64,000 nucleotides of DNA, taken from positions 12,564-76,563 of the forward strand of contig URYK01000011.1 in the NCBI GenBank assembly GCA_900552125.1. The letters are read 5' to 3'. This DNA is from an uncultured Solobacterium sp. GTDB lineage: Bacteria > Bacillota_I > Bacilli_A > Erysipelotrichales > Erysipelotrichaceae. Shown in pieces: positions 28,297-37,399 of this stretch (its first letter is position 1; each line of letters starts with the position of its first letter). Under the pieces are notes generated by a model. The model was not told the origin of the DNA. It saw only the letters and a list, made by a program, of their open reading frames with translations, and made no database searches. A program made the position numbers and the translations under genes.

Positions 28297-28351
28297 GCGT
28301 TTTGAAAGTAAAATAGTAAAAAGTATGTTATCATTAATAACGGTGATTTAA

Positions 28352-29959
28352 ATGCATATAGAAGAATTAGATGTTCATCGTTCAAAAGAGATACAGATAC
28401 GTTTTCATGTTAGTAATCTTTGTGCTAAAGTACTGGCATCAAAGAATTTAGACGATGAACAGATACAGGAATTATTTCAGAAACCCGAACTTGCAGATCC
28501 ATTTAGTGCCAATGGGATGCAGGAAGTGGTTAATCGTATATACCAAGCTAAGATGAATAATGAAAAGGTTATGGTGTGTGGAGATTATGATGCTGATGGA
28601 ATCTCAGCAACGGCTATTTTAGTTGATGCTTTGCGACGTTTTAATATTCAAGTAGGCTATTATATACCAAATCGCTTTACAGAAGGATATGGACTACAGA
28701 AGCACACTGTTCAGCTTGCGCATGAAAAAGGATATCGTTTATTGATTACAGTGGATAATGGTGTAAAAGCATTTGATGCTTTATTAGAAGCACAGCGTTT
28801 AGGACTTGATGTGATCGTAACAGATCATCATGCGATGGAAGAAGAAGTGCCATGTAAAATTTTATTGCATCCTTTCTTGATGGGATATCGTTTTGAAACT
28901 TTGTCTGGTGCAGGTGTAGCACTGACTGTTGCCAGAGCATTAAAAATGGATACGAAAGATCATGTAGTATTTGCTTGTGTTGCGGCAATTGCGGATGTGA
29001 TGGAACTTCGACAGGAAACTAGAGCTATTGTGCAATTAGGTTTACAGTACTTAAAAGAAGGAGCATGTATGCCGATTCAGCTTCTTGTGAAAGAACGATT
29101 CCCAAAATGGGATGAAAACTTAATTGCTTTTCAGGTTGTTCCAAAGCTGAATACTACAGGACGTTTAGCAGATATGGCTAATGCGAATAATACTGTGCGT
29201 TATTTATTAAGTGGAAACATGCAACAGATTCAGCACGTTGCAGAACAAATTAAACAATTGAATGAGAAACGAAAAACAATGAGTGATCAGATGGTTCAAG
29301 TTGCAAGAACACTGGTTCGTCCAGAGTATCGTTTTCAGTTATTATTTCATGATAGTTTTCATGAAGGAATGGCAGGTCTTGTTGCAGGCAAGCTAAGTGA
29401 AGAACTTCAGATGCCAGTTATGATTGCGGCAAAAAGAGAACAGATGTTTAAGGGGAGTATACGATCTTTAGATTTACTTGATCTTACAACTTTCTTTGAT
29501 GACTGTCGTACATCATTATCTGCTTATGGGGGACATAAAGCAGCGGCAGGTATTGGTTTTCCTTGTGAGAATAAACAGATCATTCAGGATTATGTAAATA
29601 CAAGGATGAAATCAATGCATTTTAACCCTGAAAAGATATATAAAGCAATACGAGTACAGCCAAATGAAATTAATATTGCGGAGGTTGAAAGCTTATCTCT
29701 ATTAGGTCCATTTGGTAATGGATTTGAAGAACCTGTATTTTATTTAAATGATGTATCTGTACAAGGATGTCGTCAGCTTGGAAATAATGAACATGTAAAA
29801 TGGCAGATCAATGACTCTATTGAGGCGATGTATTTCCGCTGTGGAAGTGCGTATGAACGTTTACATGATAAACAGCAGCTGAATTTTATAGGTAATTTAC
29901 GTATCAATAATTTTATGGGTAGAAAAAAAGTTAATATTTTTGTAGAGGAAGCGTATTAA
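28352..29959 (+). CDS. recJ: Single-stranded-DNA exonuclease RecJ, short form
   Basis: A 535-residue DHH-family nuclease. It shows 'CGDYDADGISATAILVD' near residue 75, 'TVDNGVKAF', 'VTDHHAMEEE' near 157, a DHHA1 part with 'SAYGGHKAAAGIGF' and a C-terminal OB-like region. RecJ degrades single-stranded DNA 5' to 3' in recombination and repair. It is much shorter than B. subtilis RecJ (786) because the long C-terminal extension is absent, though still near E. coli size. The recJ-apt-relA order matches B. subtilis. Confidence 0.93.
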   Translation: MHIEELDVHRSKEIQIRFHVSNLCAKVLASKNLDDEQIQELFQKPELADPFSANGMQEVVNRIYQAKMNNEKVMVCGDYDADGISATAILVDALRRFNIQVGYYIPNRFTEGYGLQKHTVQLAHEKGYRLLITVDNGVKAFDALLEAQRLGLDVIVTDHHAMEEEVPCKILLHPFLMGYRFETLSGAGVALTVARALKMDTKDHVVFACVAAIADVMELRQETRAIVQLGLQYLKEGACMPIQLLVKERFPKWDENLIAFQVVPKLNTTGRLADMANANNTVRYLLSGNMQQIQHVAEQIKQLNEKRKTMSDQMVQVARTLVRPEYRFQLLFHDSFHEGMAGLVAGKLSEELQMPVMIAAKREQMFKGSIRSLDLLDLTTFFDDCRTSLSAYGGHKAAAGIGFPCENKQIIQDYVNTRMKSMHFNPEKIYKAIRVQPNEINIAEVESLSLLGPFGNGFEEPVFYLNDVSVQGCRQLGNNEHVKWQINDSIEAMYFRCGSAYERLHDKQQLNFIGNLRINNFMGRKKVNIFVEEAY

Positions 29960-29983
29960 ATAATGCTTTTTCTAAAAAAATTA

Positions 29984-29992
29984 TGATATAAT
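29984..29992 (+). promoter_or_regulatory. Extended -10 promoter upstream of apt
   Basis: TGATATAAT lies 31 bases before the apt start, with no convincing -35 box. Confidence 0.6.
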
Positions 29993-30022
29993 ACATACAT
30001 AAGTGTTAGGAGGCTTATATAA

Positions 30023-30538
30023 ATGAACTTTAAAGACTATATAGCAAGTATTCCTGATTTTCCTCAGGAGGGAGTTTTATTTCGTGATATCACACCTTTG
30101 ATGGCAAATGGGGAAGCTTTTAAAGCAGCATGTGATAAAATCATTGAATTTGCGAAAGAAGTTGGTGCTGAGGTAATCGTTGGACCGGAATCTAGAGGAT
30201 TTATTTTTGGATGTCCTGTTGCATATCAATTAGGTATAGGATTTGTTCCGGTTCGTAAACCTGGCAAACTTCCAAGAGAGACAGAAAGTGTTTCTTATGA
30301 TTTAGAGTATGGAAGCAATGAATTGCATATTCATAAAGATGGTATTCAAAAAGGACAGAAAGTCCTGATTGTTGATGATCTGCTGGCAACTGGCGGTACT
30401 GTTGATGCAACAATCCAGATTGTGAATAAACTGGGTGGAGAAGTTGTTGGCTGTGCCTTCCTAATCGAACTAGTAGGATTACATGGTAGAGAGTATTTGA
30501 AAGATTATCAAGTATTTTCTTTAATGTCTTACGAATAA
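30023..30538 (+). CDS. apt: Adenine phosphoribosyltransferase
   Basis: A 171-residue purine-salvage enzyme (adenine + PRPP to AMP + PPi). It has the N-terminal '[19 protein letters not shown]', '[18 protein letters not shown]' and the PRPP-binding loop '[16 protein letters not shown]' near residue 117. Length and motifs are canonical. A terminator separates it from relA, but the short gap suggests some readthrough. Confidence 0.97.
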   Translation: MNFKDYIASIPDFPQEGVLFRDITPLMANGEAFKAACDKIIEFAKEVGAEVIVGPESRGFIFGCPVAYQLGIGFVPVRKPGKLPRETESVSYDLEYGSNELHIHKDGIQKGQKVLIVDDLLATGGTVDATIQIVNKLGGEVVGCAFLIELVGLHGREYLKDYQVFSLMSYE

Positions 30539-30542
30539 AAAC

Positions 30543-30563
30543 AAGGGGGTATTTCCCCTTTTT
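30543..30563 (+). terminator. Terminator between apt and relA
   Basis: AAGGGG (30543-30548) pairs with CCCCTT (30555-30560), followed by T. No clear separate relA promoter is visible, so it may act as a partial attenuator. Confidence 0.65.
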
Positions 30564-30582
30564 CTTGAATGCGGGTGATACA

Positions 30583-32784
30583 ATGGTAAGTAAGAATGTG
30601 GTAACTTTTGATGAGATGATGCTCGAAGTTCAAAAGTATATTAAGAAAGAAGAAAATATTGATCTGATAACAAGGGCATATTTATGTGCTGAAAAAAATC
30701 ATGCGGGGCAATATCGTAAAAGCGGTGAACCATATATTATTCATGCGATTCAGGTTGGATATATTTTGACCTTGCTAAGAACTGGGCCTAAAACGATTGC
30801 AGCAGGTTTCTTACATGACGTAGTAGAAGACTGTGATGTAAGCATTCAGGAAATAAGCGACATGTTTGGAGAAGAAGTCGCATCGTTAGTAGACTCTGTC
30901 ACAAAAATCGGTAATTTAAAATTTAAAGATGAAAAAGAATATCTGGCAAGCAATCATCGTAAGATTTTCATTGCCATGGCTAAAGATGTACGTGTTATTC
31001 TGATTAAATTAGCCGATCGTCTTCATAATATGCGTACGCTGCAATACATGTCACCGGAAAAACAAAAGAAAATTGCTTCTGAAACATTGGAAGTCTATGC
31101 GCCGATTGCACATCGACTAGGTATTAGTGATATTAAGAACGAGTTAGAGGATTTATCTTTTCAGTATTTGAACAAAGAAAAATATTATGAAATTGCGAAA
31201 TTAGTCGAAAAACGTAAAATTGAACGTGATGCACAGGTACAACAGATGATTACTGAGATAAGTATATTATTAGATCAGCATAATATTCATTATCGTATAT
31301 TTGGAAGAAGTAAACATCTTTATAGCATCTATAAAAAGATGATCACAAAGAATAAACGGTTTGAAGAAATTCTTGATTTATTGGCTATTCGCATCATAAC
31401 AGATACAGATACTGCATGTTATGAAATATTGGGTTATATTCATGCGAAATATAGACCAATTCCTGGACGTTTTAAAGATTATATCGCAATGCCAAAAGTG
31501 AATATGTATCAATCTTTACATACTACGATCGTTGCGGAAAACGGTAATATTTTTGAGGTACAGATTCGTACAGAAGCCATGGACGAAGTCGCAGAACAGG
31601 GGATTGCGGCTCACTGGCGATATAAAGAAAATAGCAATGGTGGTAAAGAAGTTCATCAGAAAGAAATTGAAGAACAGCTTCATTGGTTTAAAGATTTTAG
31701 TGTTATGAGTGATGAAGTAAATGATGATGCGATGGAATATATGAATCTTCTTCAGAAAGATATCTTTGAAGCTAATGTTTATGTCATGACACCAAAAGGA
31801 AAGGTTATTGCACTTCCTAATGGATCTACACCAATCGATTTTGCTTATCGTGTACATACAGAAGTTGGACATCATACAGTCGGTGCCACAATAAATGGTG
31901 TGCTCATGCCATTAAACACAAAACTGAAAACGGGAGATGTTGTTAATATTCGTACATCGAAACAGTCTCCTGGCCCAAGTGAAGATTGGATCAAAATTGT
32001 TAAATCGGCTCATGCGAGAAATAAAATACGTTCTTTCTTCCAAAAACAGGAAAATGAGCGAAGAAGCCTTGACGTGAAAAAAGGTGAAGAAATGCTGCAG
32101 GAAGAATTAAAACGTAGAAATCTTGATCCTGAAACATATATGGAACAGAAGAAATTAGATAATATTGCAGGAGCTTTAAGTTTTAATTCATCTCAGGATC
32201 TGCTGTATGCTATTGGCGTAAAACAAGTCTCCTTACCTTCAGTCATTGATCGTCTGGTAAAACATAAAACGAGTGTTTCTATTGATAATGAAGAATTGGC
32301 GAAGATGTTTAATCGTCAAGATCGTAAAAAACGTCCTTCTGCTTCTGGTATTCGCATAGAAGGTGTAGAATCAATGAAAATATCTCTAGCTGCCTGCTGT
32401 TCACCGGTCCCTGGTGATGAAATTGTAGGTTATATAAGTAAAGGGGCAGGTGTTAAAGTACATCGTAAAGATTGTCCAAATATTATAAGAGAAAGAAAAC
32501 GACTGATTCCTGTAGAATGGGATGAAAATATTGAACAAAAGACTTATGAAGTTAAGCTTGTTATTAAGTCTACTGATCGAAATTTCTTATTGAGTGATAT
32601 TGTAACGGTTGTTTCTCAATGTAAAGCAGGTTTACAGCATGTAGATTCTACAGTTGAGGCAGATCGTGTTTCTGCCACTACAAAGATGACTGTTGTTGTT
32701 GAAAACTCAGAACATTTAAGAATGCTGATGGCAAACTTACAGAAAATAAATAGTGTTCGCAGCGTGGAACGTGTTATACAGTAG
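30583..32784 (+). CDS. relA: Bifunctional (p)ppGpp synthetase/hydrolase Rsh (RelA/SpoT)
   Basis: A 733-residue Rsh protein. It has an HD hydrolase domain ('AGFLHDVVEDCDVS' near residue 75), a synthetase domain ('GRSKHLYSIYKKM', 'MYQSLHTTIV'), a TGS domain ('VYVMTPKGKVIALPNGSTPIDFAY'), a zinc-finger/RIS-like region ('CCSPVPGDEIVGYI') and a C-terminal ACT domain. The intact HD motif suggests both synthesis and hydrolysis of (p)ppGpp. ATG 30583 follows GGGTGA; the earlier TTG would place the start inside the apt terminator. Confidence 0.95.
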   Translation: MVSKNVVTFDEMMLEVQKYIKKEENIDLITRAYLCAEKNHAGQYRKSGEPYIIHAIQVGYILTLLRTGPKTIAAGFLHDVVEDCDVSIQEISDMFGEEVASLVDSVTKIGNLKFKDEKEYLASNHRKIFIAMAKDVRVILIKLADRLHNMRTLQYMSPEKQKKIASETLEVYAPIAHRLGISDIKNELEDLSFQYLNKEKYYEIAKLVEKRKIERDAQVQQMITEISILLDQHNIHYRIFGRSKHLYSIYKKMITKNKRFEEILDLLAIRIITDTDTACYEILGYIHAKYRPIPGRFKDYIAMPKVNMYQSLHTTIVAENGNIFEVQIRTEAMDEVAEQGIAAHWRYKENSNGGKEVHQKEIEEQLHWFKDFSVMSDEVNDDAMEYMNLLQKDIFEANVYVMTPKGKVIALPNGSTPIDFAYRVHTEVGHHTVGATINGVLMPLNTKLKTGDVVNIRTSKQSPGPSEDWIKIVKSAHARNKIRSFFQKQENERRSLDVKKGEEMLQEELKRRNLDPETYMEQKKLDNIAGALSFNSSQDLLYAIGVKQVSLPSVIDRLVKHKTSVSIDNEELAKMFNRQDRKKRPSASGIRIEGVESMKISLAACCSPVPGDEIVGYISKGAGVKVHRKDCPNIIRERKRLIPVEWDENIEQKTYEVKLVIKSTDRNFLLSDIVTVVSQCKAGLQHVDSTVEADRVSATTKMTVVVENSEHLRMLMANLQKINSVRSVERVIQ

Positions 32785-32808
32785 GAGTTAAGCACTCCTG
32801 CTTTTTTT
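32783..32808 (+). terminator. Rho-independent terminator after relA
   Basis: AGGAGT (32783-32788) pairs with ACTCCT (32794-32799), followed by GC and seven T. The stem overlaps the relA stop codon. Confidence 0.85.
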
Positions 32809-32901
32809 GTGAAATTACAGAGATAACTAATCAAACTTTTCAGATTGGATAAACTGATGAATATAAATAAATGGCAGGATTTAAAAGATATTAATAAATC
32901 T

Positions 32902-32929
32902 TTGACTCTTTATTAGTTTTTATTATAAT
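32902..32929 (+). promoter_or_regulatory. Promoter of the GNAT gene at 32965
   Basis: TTGACT (32902-32907), 16-base spacer, TATAAT (32924-32929). Confidence 0.75.
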
Positions 32930-32964
32930 ATAATCATTGCGTTAGACAGAAAGGAAGAAGCTTT

Positions 32965-33450
32965 ATGTATATTCGTCAAGCGACAAAAGAGGATCAGGAA
33001 GCAATTGATGCTATGTATGAGCGAAGAGTGAAATACAATGATGAACACGGAATTCATCAATGGAATTTAGATGAAGTAGGCTGGAAGGCTTTCTCGAAAT
33101 TATATACATTTGAAGATTATTATGTTGGTATAGAACAAGGAGAAATTGTATGTGGTTTATTTATTGTTGATATTGATAAGCTTTACTGGCCAGATATGCC
33201 AAAAGGTGCTTCGCTTTATTTACATAAAATATGTGTGGATCCATCACATAGCGGTAAAGGATATGCAGATGCAATGATTCAGTTCTTTATTGAAAAAGGA
33301 AGAAAAGAAGGCTATGAGGATGTACGATTAGATGTCCGTAGACATAAAGATAAACTTCGTGCTATGTATGAACGAAATGGATTTAAACTATATAAAATAG
33401 GTAAATTTATTCCTGAATGTGATACAGCATTGTATATTTATCGGTTTTAA
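32965..33450 (+). CDS. GNAT-family N-acetyltransferase
   Basis: A 161-residue GNAT protein starting 'MYIRQATKEDQEAIDAMYERR'. The acetyl-CoA loop is around 'HSGKGYADAMIQFFIEKG', preceded by 'LHKICVDPSH', and 'YERNGFKLYKIG' gives the last strand. The substrate is unknown. It stands alone, with its own promoter and a strong terminator. Confidence 0.87.
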   Translation: MYIRQATKEDQEAIDAMYERRVKYNDEHGIHQWNLDEVGWKAFSKLYTFEDYYVGIEQGEIVCGLFIVDIDKLYWPDMPKGASLYLHKICVDPSHSGKGYADAMIQFFIEKGRKEGYEDVRLDVRRHKDKLRAMYERNGFKLYKIGKFIPECDTALYIYRF

Positions 33451-33483
33451 AAGATTGTTTAGCATTTTGACAATCTTTTTTTA
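33450..33483 (+). terminator. Rho-independent terminator after the GNAT gene
   Basis: AAGATTGT (from 33451) pairs with ACAATCTT (33470-33477), followed by a T run. Confidence 0.88.
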
Positions 33484-33491
33484 TTAGCAGA

Positions 33492-33539
33492 TTGTAAATG
33501 TATAACTAAGTGATATAATGTATTTAGTAATACTAAATA
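33492..33539 (+). promoter_or_regulatory. Promoter plus perfect palindromic operator of the PadR operon
   Basis: TTGTAA (33492-33497), 16 bases, TATAAT (33514-33519). Directly after the -10 box is a perfect inverted repeat, TATTTAGTA (33521-33529) and TACTAAATA (33531-33539), separated by one base. It covers the expected transcription start, a position where a bound repressor would block the polymerase. Confidence 0.8.
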
Positions 33540-33552
33540 AAGAAGGGATGCT

Positions 33553-33900
33553 ATGAATCAGAAATATGAAAGACAATTGAAAAAAGGGGTGTTGGATATT
33601 CTGGTTTTAGAACTATTATCAGAAAGGGAAATGTATGGGTATCAGATTATTCAAACACTCCAACAGAAAAATAGAGAAAGGTTTTCTTTAAAAGAAGGTA
33701 CATTATATCCTATTCTGTATCGATTAGAGGATGATGGATGGATTGAAAGCCGGTGGAGTGAGCCAAAAGGGAAAATGGTTTCTAAAAAATATTATGCGAT
33801 AACTGAACTTGGAAAAATGCAGCTACAGGAACTAAAAGAATTGTGGTTTGCATTTTCAAAAGAAGTATCTGAGATATTACGAGGTGATGGGAATGAATAA
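33553..33900 (+). CDS. PadR-family transcriptional regulator
   Basis: A 115-residue PadR regulator. The winged helix includes 'GVLDILVLELLSEREMYGYQIIQTLQ', 'LKEGTLYPILYRLEDDGWIES' and 'KKYYAITELGK', followed by a short C-terminal helix for dimerisation. PadR proteins usually repress their own operon. The palindrome just upstream is the probable binding site. The gene overlaps the next by eight bases; PadR genes paired with HAAS-domain membrane proteins are a recurring arrangement. Confidence 0.92.
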   Translation: MNQKYERQLKKGVLDILVLELLSEREMYGYQIIQTLQQKNRERFSLKEGTLYPILYRLEDDGWIESRWSEPKGKMVSKKYYAITELGKMQLQELKELWFAFSKEVSEILRGDGNE

Positions 33901-34519
33901 GAAAGAGTATGTTAAAAAGGTATTGAAAAGAATACCATTACAAAAGAATGATAAAACGAGACTTGAAGAAGATCTTCTACAGGATATCCTAAGCGCGATG
34001 GAAGATGGCGAATCTTGGGAAAACATTCAAAAACGAATGGGGACTCCAGAACAGGTAGCACAGGAATATTGTATGCAAATTGGATGTTCTATGAAGAAAA
34101 GAAGAAAGTGGCCTTGGATACTGCTTGGAATAATTATTGTTGCGGCAGTAGGAATATGGGTTTTGATACCTAAAAATTACCCACTACAATCTAGTAAATA
34201 TTTTGATGAAAAAGAAGTAGAAACCTGGAATAAAGCAGTAGTAGAAAACATATCAAATAAAAACATAGATAAAATTTTGTCTAATAGCAGCGAGGCCTTT
34301 CGAAATGAGGTTTCTGAAGATGAATTGTTAACATATTTTGAAGATATGAATACAGGGAAATTTGTTCGTATTTCACAAATTGAATCTGTAGAAAATAGAA
34401 GTCTACTACAAGGAACTTTTGCGGTAAGTGAAGTAACAGCTCAATATGATAACCGTAGTGTAATTTATTTGATAAGTTTTGATACAGATGGAAAATTAGC
34501 TGGTTTATATATGCGTTGA
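33893..34519 (+). CDS. Membrane protein with HAAS-like domain and DUF3887-like domain
   Basis: A 208-residue protein. Residues 1-65 form an alpha-helical HAAS/DUF1700-like domain ('NKKEYVKKVLKRIPLQ', 'GTPEQVAQEYCMQIG'). One membrane segment follows ('WPWILLGIIIVAAVGIW'), then an outside domain resembling DUF3887 ('ALLGTFAVSEV'-like strands around 'SLLQGTFAVSEVTAQYDNR'). HAAS domains are typically encoded next to PadR regulators. I chose ATG 33893 because GAGGTGATGG precedes it; upstream in-frame starts lie inside padR. The function is unknown; the layout suggests sensing at the membrane. Confidence 0.75.
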   Translation: MNKKEYVKKVLKRIPLQKNDKTRLEEDLLQDILSAMEDGESWENIQKRMGTPEQVAQEYCMQIGCSMKKRRKWPWILLGIIIVAAVGIWVLIPKNYPLQSSKYFDEKEVETWNKAVVENISNKNIDKILSNSSEAFRNEVSEDELLTYFEDMNTGKFVRISQIESVENRSLLQGTFAVSEVTAQYDNRSVIYLISFDTDGKLAGLYMR

Positions 34520-34545
34520 GATACAATAAAGTGAGGTAAGTAATT

Positions 34546-35277
34546 ATGGGTATTGGTATTATTGTTGTTGTATTAATAGGAATTATGGCAATTGTATTAT
34601 TAAGTGGGCATGGTGGTTTCCTGATTGCTGGGTATAATACTGCAAGTAAAGAAGAAAAAGCAATGTATGACGAAAAGAAATTATGTCGTATTACAGGCAT
34701 TGGCTTTTTAGTAATGGAAATAGGTCTGATTGGTTTAATCTTTTTAAAGAACTTAAACACATTTTCAATCTTTAGTTTAATATTGATTTTTATTGGAATT
34801 GCAATACCATTATTGTTTGGTAATAAATATGCTCGTAAAAAAGGTGTTTCTTTTTATAATGACAAAAGAAATAAACGTTTAAATATTATAAATATAATAT
34901 TTACAGGTATAATCCTAGTAAGTCTTGGTATTGTTATGTTTGTTGGAAATATTAGTGTTGAGTTTCATAAGAATGATGTGAAATGCAGTGGTTTTCTTGC
35001 AGGTTCTACAACAGTTTCTTATGATGAAATAGAATCTGTTTCATTAGAAAAAGACTTGGATTTAGGAACACGAACATTTGGAATCGGTTCTTTTTCTATA
35101 AATGCAGGTAATTTTAGTAATGATGAATTTGGGACATATAAATTATATGCTTATACATCATGTAATACATATGTTGTTATTGATACAGGAGAAAAAGTTG
35201 TTGTGGTAAATGATAAGGATGAAAAAGACACGACAAGTTTATATCATGAATTTTTAAAATATGTAGAGGATAAATGA
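34546..35277 (+). CDS. DUF3784-like membrane protein with C-terminal PH-like domain
   Basis: A 243-residue protein with N-terminal membrane segments and the start 'GHGGFLIAGYNTASKEEKAMYDEKKLC', typical of DUF3784 proteins. Two further membrane helices follow. The C-terminal part (about 140-240: 'FLAGSTTVSYDEIESVSLEKDL', 'NTYVVIDTGEKVVVVN') looks like the bacterial PH-like domain found in YdjL-type membrane proteins. No function is assigned. It belongs to the PadR operon, 26 bases after the previous gene, and overlaps the next by four. Confidence 0.65.
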   Translation: MGIGIIVVVLIGIMAIVLLSGHGGFLIAGYNTASKEEKAMYDEKKLCRITGIGFLVMEIGLIGLIFLKNLNTFSIFSLILIFIGIAIPLLFGNKYARKKGVSFYNDKRNKRLNIINIIFTGIILVSLGIVMFVGNISVEFHKNDVKCSGFLAGSTTVSYDEIESVSLEKDLDLGTRTFGIGSFSINAGNFSNDEFGTYKLYAYTSCNTYVVIDTGEKVVVVNDKDEKDTTSLYHEFLKYVEDK

Positions 35278-35606
35278 ATATGGACATGAGTATTATCTTG
35301 TTAATTTTAATATTTGTGGCTGTCGGTATCCTTATGCTATATTATGCTTATGCAATTAGCATAAAGAAAGATGTGAAAGTAATTCATGAGTATCATTATC
35401 AGAATATGAAAAAGGAAGACTTATACGGATATCTGAGAACTATGGGGATTGGAACTTTCATTATTGGAGCTACATTGCTTATTCAAGCAGGAATAATTTG
35501 TATATTTAAATCTTTTCATTTGTATGCTTTATTTATAGGGTTATTTGCTGGTATAGGAATTATGATTTATGCTCAGTATAAGTATAATGGTAGTATGTTT
35601 TCTTGA
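35274..35606 (+). CDS. Small membrane protein with three hydrophobic segments, DUF3784-like
   Basis: A 110-residue protein with three membrane segments and a cytosolic loop 'EYHYQNMKKEDLYGYLRTMGIG'. It overlaps the preceding stop (ATGA), so it is translationally coupled and the last gene of the PadR operon. I do not recognise the family with confidence. Confidence 0.6.
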   Translation: MNMDMSIILLILIFVAVGILMLYYAYAISIKKDVKVIHEYHYQNMKKEDLYGYLRTMGIGTFIIGATLLIQAGIICIFKSFHLYALFIGLFAGIGIMIYAQYKYNGSMFS

Positions 35607-35616
35607 TGAAGATGAA

Positions 35617-35640
35617 AAAAAGGCAGATCATTGCCTTTTT
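35617..35640. terminator. Bidirectional terminator between convergent operons
   Basis: AAAAAGGCA (35617-35625) pairs with TGCCTTTTT (35632-35640). It serves the PadR operon (+) and overlaps the end of ydcF (-). Confidence 0.85.
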
Positions 35641-36188
35641 AATTTGATTTCATAATATAAGCTGTTCCACATTCGAAAGTATTCCATGATGTAATGTTTT
35701 ATTTTTTCTTTTTCTTTTGTTTTTTCCATTGCGAAGTTAGTGAAAAATTTTCTTACCATAAACTGTGCTCTTCTTGCGTGGAAATTGCTTGTCACAACAA
35801 TTACATTTTTGATGCTCATTTGCTCGCATATATTTTTTGCGAATTTTAGGTTTTCAAATGTGTTACGCGCTTTTGTTTCTAAATATATATCAGATGCAGG
35901 TATTCCTTTACCAATAGCATAAGCAGCCATAACTTCAGCTTCAACATAATCGTTTACAACATTACTGCCACTGATTAGAATTTTTTTAACTTTTTTATTT
36001 TGATACAATCGTATAGCAGCATCTACTCTTGTTTTCTGCATGCGAGATAGACTGCCATTATCTTTAGTAGGACTTCCTAACACAATTGCGACTTCATAAT
36101 TTATATTAGTTTGAGGTTTTTGGATAGGAGGAAAATAATGGCGAAGAATCAGGTTTGCAATTATAATGAATGCTAGTATGATCCACAT
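35628..36188 (-). CDS. YdcF/SanA-type DUF218 protein
   Basis: A 186-residue protein with one N-terminal membrane anchor and a DUF218 domain ('YEVAIVLGSPTKDNGSLS', 'RVDAAIRLYQNKKVKKILISGS', 'ARNTFENLKFAKNI', 'VVTSNFHARRAQFMVRKFF'). Relatives (SanA, ElyC) affect envelope barrier function and peptidoglycan or lipid-carrier metabolism, but the reaction is not known. Its start overlaps the tmcAL end by 16 bases. Confidence 0.85.
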   Translation of the reverse strand: MWIILAFIIIANLILRHYFPPIQKPQTNINYEVAIVLGSPTKDNGSLSRMQKTRVDAAIRLYQNKKVKKILISGSNVVNDYVEAEVMAAYAIGKGIPASDIYLETKARNTFENLKFAKNICEQMSIKNVIVVTSNFHARRAQFMVRKFFTNFAMEKTKEKEKIKHYIMEYFRMWNSLYYEIKLKRQ

Positions 36189-37291
36189 GATGAAATATAA
36201 ATAGGACTTTGTACTTCAGAGTCCATGATCTCCTTTCTTTTTGTTGTATCAAATGCATAAGCATAAGCATTTGTTATTCGTATGAAAATATCGCGATATG
36301 GCTGAGGAATCTGATGAAAACTAGCCGCAATTTTAATTTCCTGTTTCTTCAAATGTTTTAAATGTTTCCGTCCTATATCATTAAAAGCAAGTACTCGTAG
36401 GAAATCGCATGTAGGAAGCGTATCAATTTCATATTTATTGGTTTGTGTAAGAATGTGAATCAGACTTCGCTGTATACTGCTTCTAGGATAGCGATTACTG
36501 ATACAGGAAGTAATAAATGATTCCCAGTCCATATGAATGTTTGCCTGTTTAACGAATAAATTTTCAATACCCTCATCTACTAAAAAACGTTTTCTTAACT
36601 CTTCTTTTGATGTTGTAAGCAATAGCGTCTGTATATAGGGGTAATATTCTTCCATGAATACTGGATTTGTTAGGTATTCTGACATATTTGTGGTATGTGA
36701 GATACAATTTCCTTCTTTTATTGCTTTTCGTATTGCTGTGGCAGAACTGATTGTATTGTTAATATCCTGATCATGATAGCCATTTGTACGCTGTATTGCG
36801 ATAGGCGTGATATTTTTATTAGTGACAGCACGCAGATATGCCATGCCTAGGATATCATTGCTATTGACTTTACCATGAATTTTTTCTAATGTTTTTGCCA
36901 TGGAGATTCCGTTTTTACGTTGCTTCTGATATTCTTCATAAGTTGTATTTGCAAGCTTAGATAAATGTTCAATATCTGATGTTTCACTGCCAAATACTAA
37001 ACTATTAATGCCCGCCATGTCTAAAATGTCTACAGCATGTTTTGCGAAGATATCTGCTCTTTGGACAACAAAAGGATAGGGAAGTTCAATGACTAGGTCA
37101 CAGCCAGCTGAAATTGCGGCTTTTGCCCTTGCCCACTTATCGGTAATGGCACACTCTCCACGCTGTACAAAATTACCGGACATAATAGCTATAAGTACAT
37201 CACAGTTAGTTGCTTCTTTAGCTTTCTGAATATGATATGCATGCCCATTATGAAAAGGATTGTATTCTGTCACAATGCCACATATTTTCAT
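36173..37291 (-). CDS. tmcAL: tRNA(Met) cytidine acetate ligase TmcAL (YlbM)
   Basis: A 372-residue nucleotidyltransferase-like enzyme. The N-terminus 'GIVTEYNPFHNGHAYHI' holds the HxGH-type ATP site; 'SGNFVQRGE' and 'KWARAKAAISAGCDLVIELP' follow. In Bacillota TmcAL uses acetate and ATP to make N4-acetylcytidine at the wobble position of elongator tRNA-Met. AGGTGATT precedes the ATG. Length is close to the family norm (about 400). Confidence 0.92.
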   Translation of the reverse strand: MKICGIVTEYNPFHNGHAYHIQKAKEATNCDVLIAIMSGNFVQRGECAITDKWARAKAAISAGCDLVIELPYPFVVQRADIFAKHAVDILDMAGINSLVFGSETSDIEHLSKLANTTYEEYQKQRKNGISMAKTLEKIHGKVNSNDILGMAYLRAVTNKNITPIAIQRTNGYHDQDINNTISSATAIRKAIKEGNCISHTTNMSEYLTNPVFMEEYYPYIQTLLLTTSKEELRKRFLVDEGIENLFVKQANIHMDWESFITSCISNRYPRSSIQRSLIHILTQTNKYEIDTLPTCDFLRVLAFNDIGRKHLKHLKKQEIKIAASFHQIPQPYRDIFIRITNAYAYAFDTTKRKEIMDSEVQSPIYISSCGSY

Positions 37292-37399
37292 GGTTAATCA
37301 CCTCGTTATCTTAGTATACCATAGCTTTTTTCTTCTTCCTAGTTTCACTTTTATTTTATGAAAGTTGTGGTACAATAAAATAAAAAAAGGAGTTTGAAC

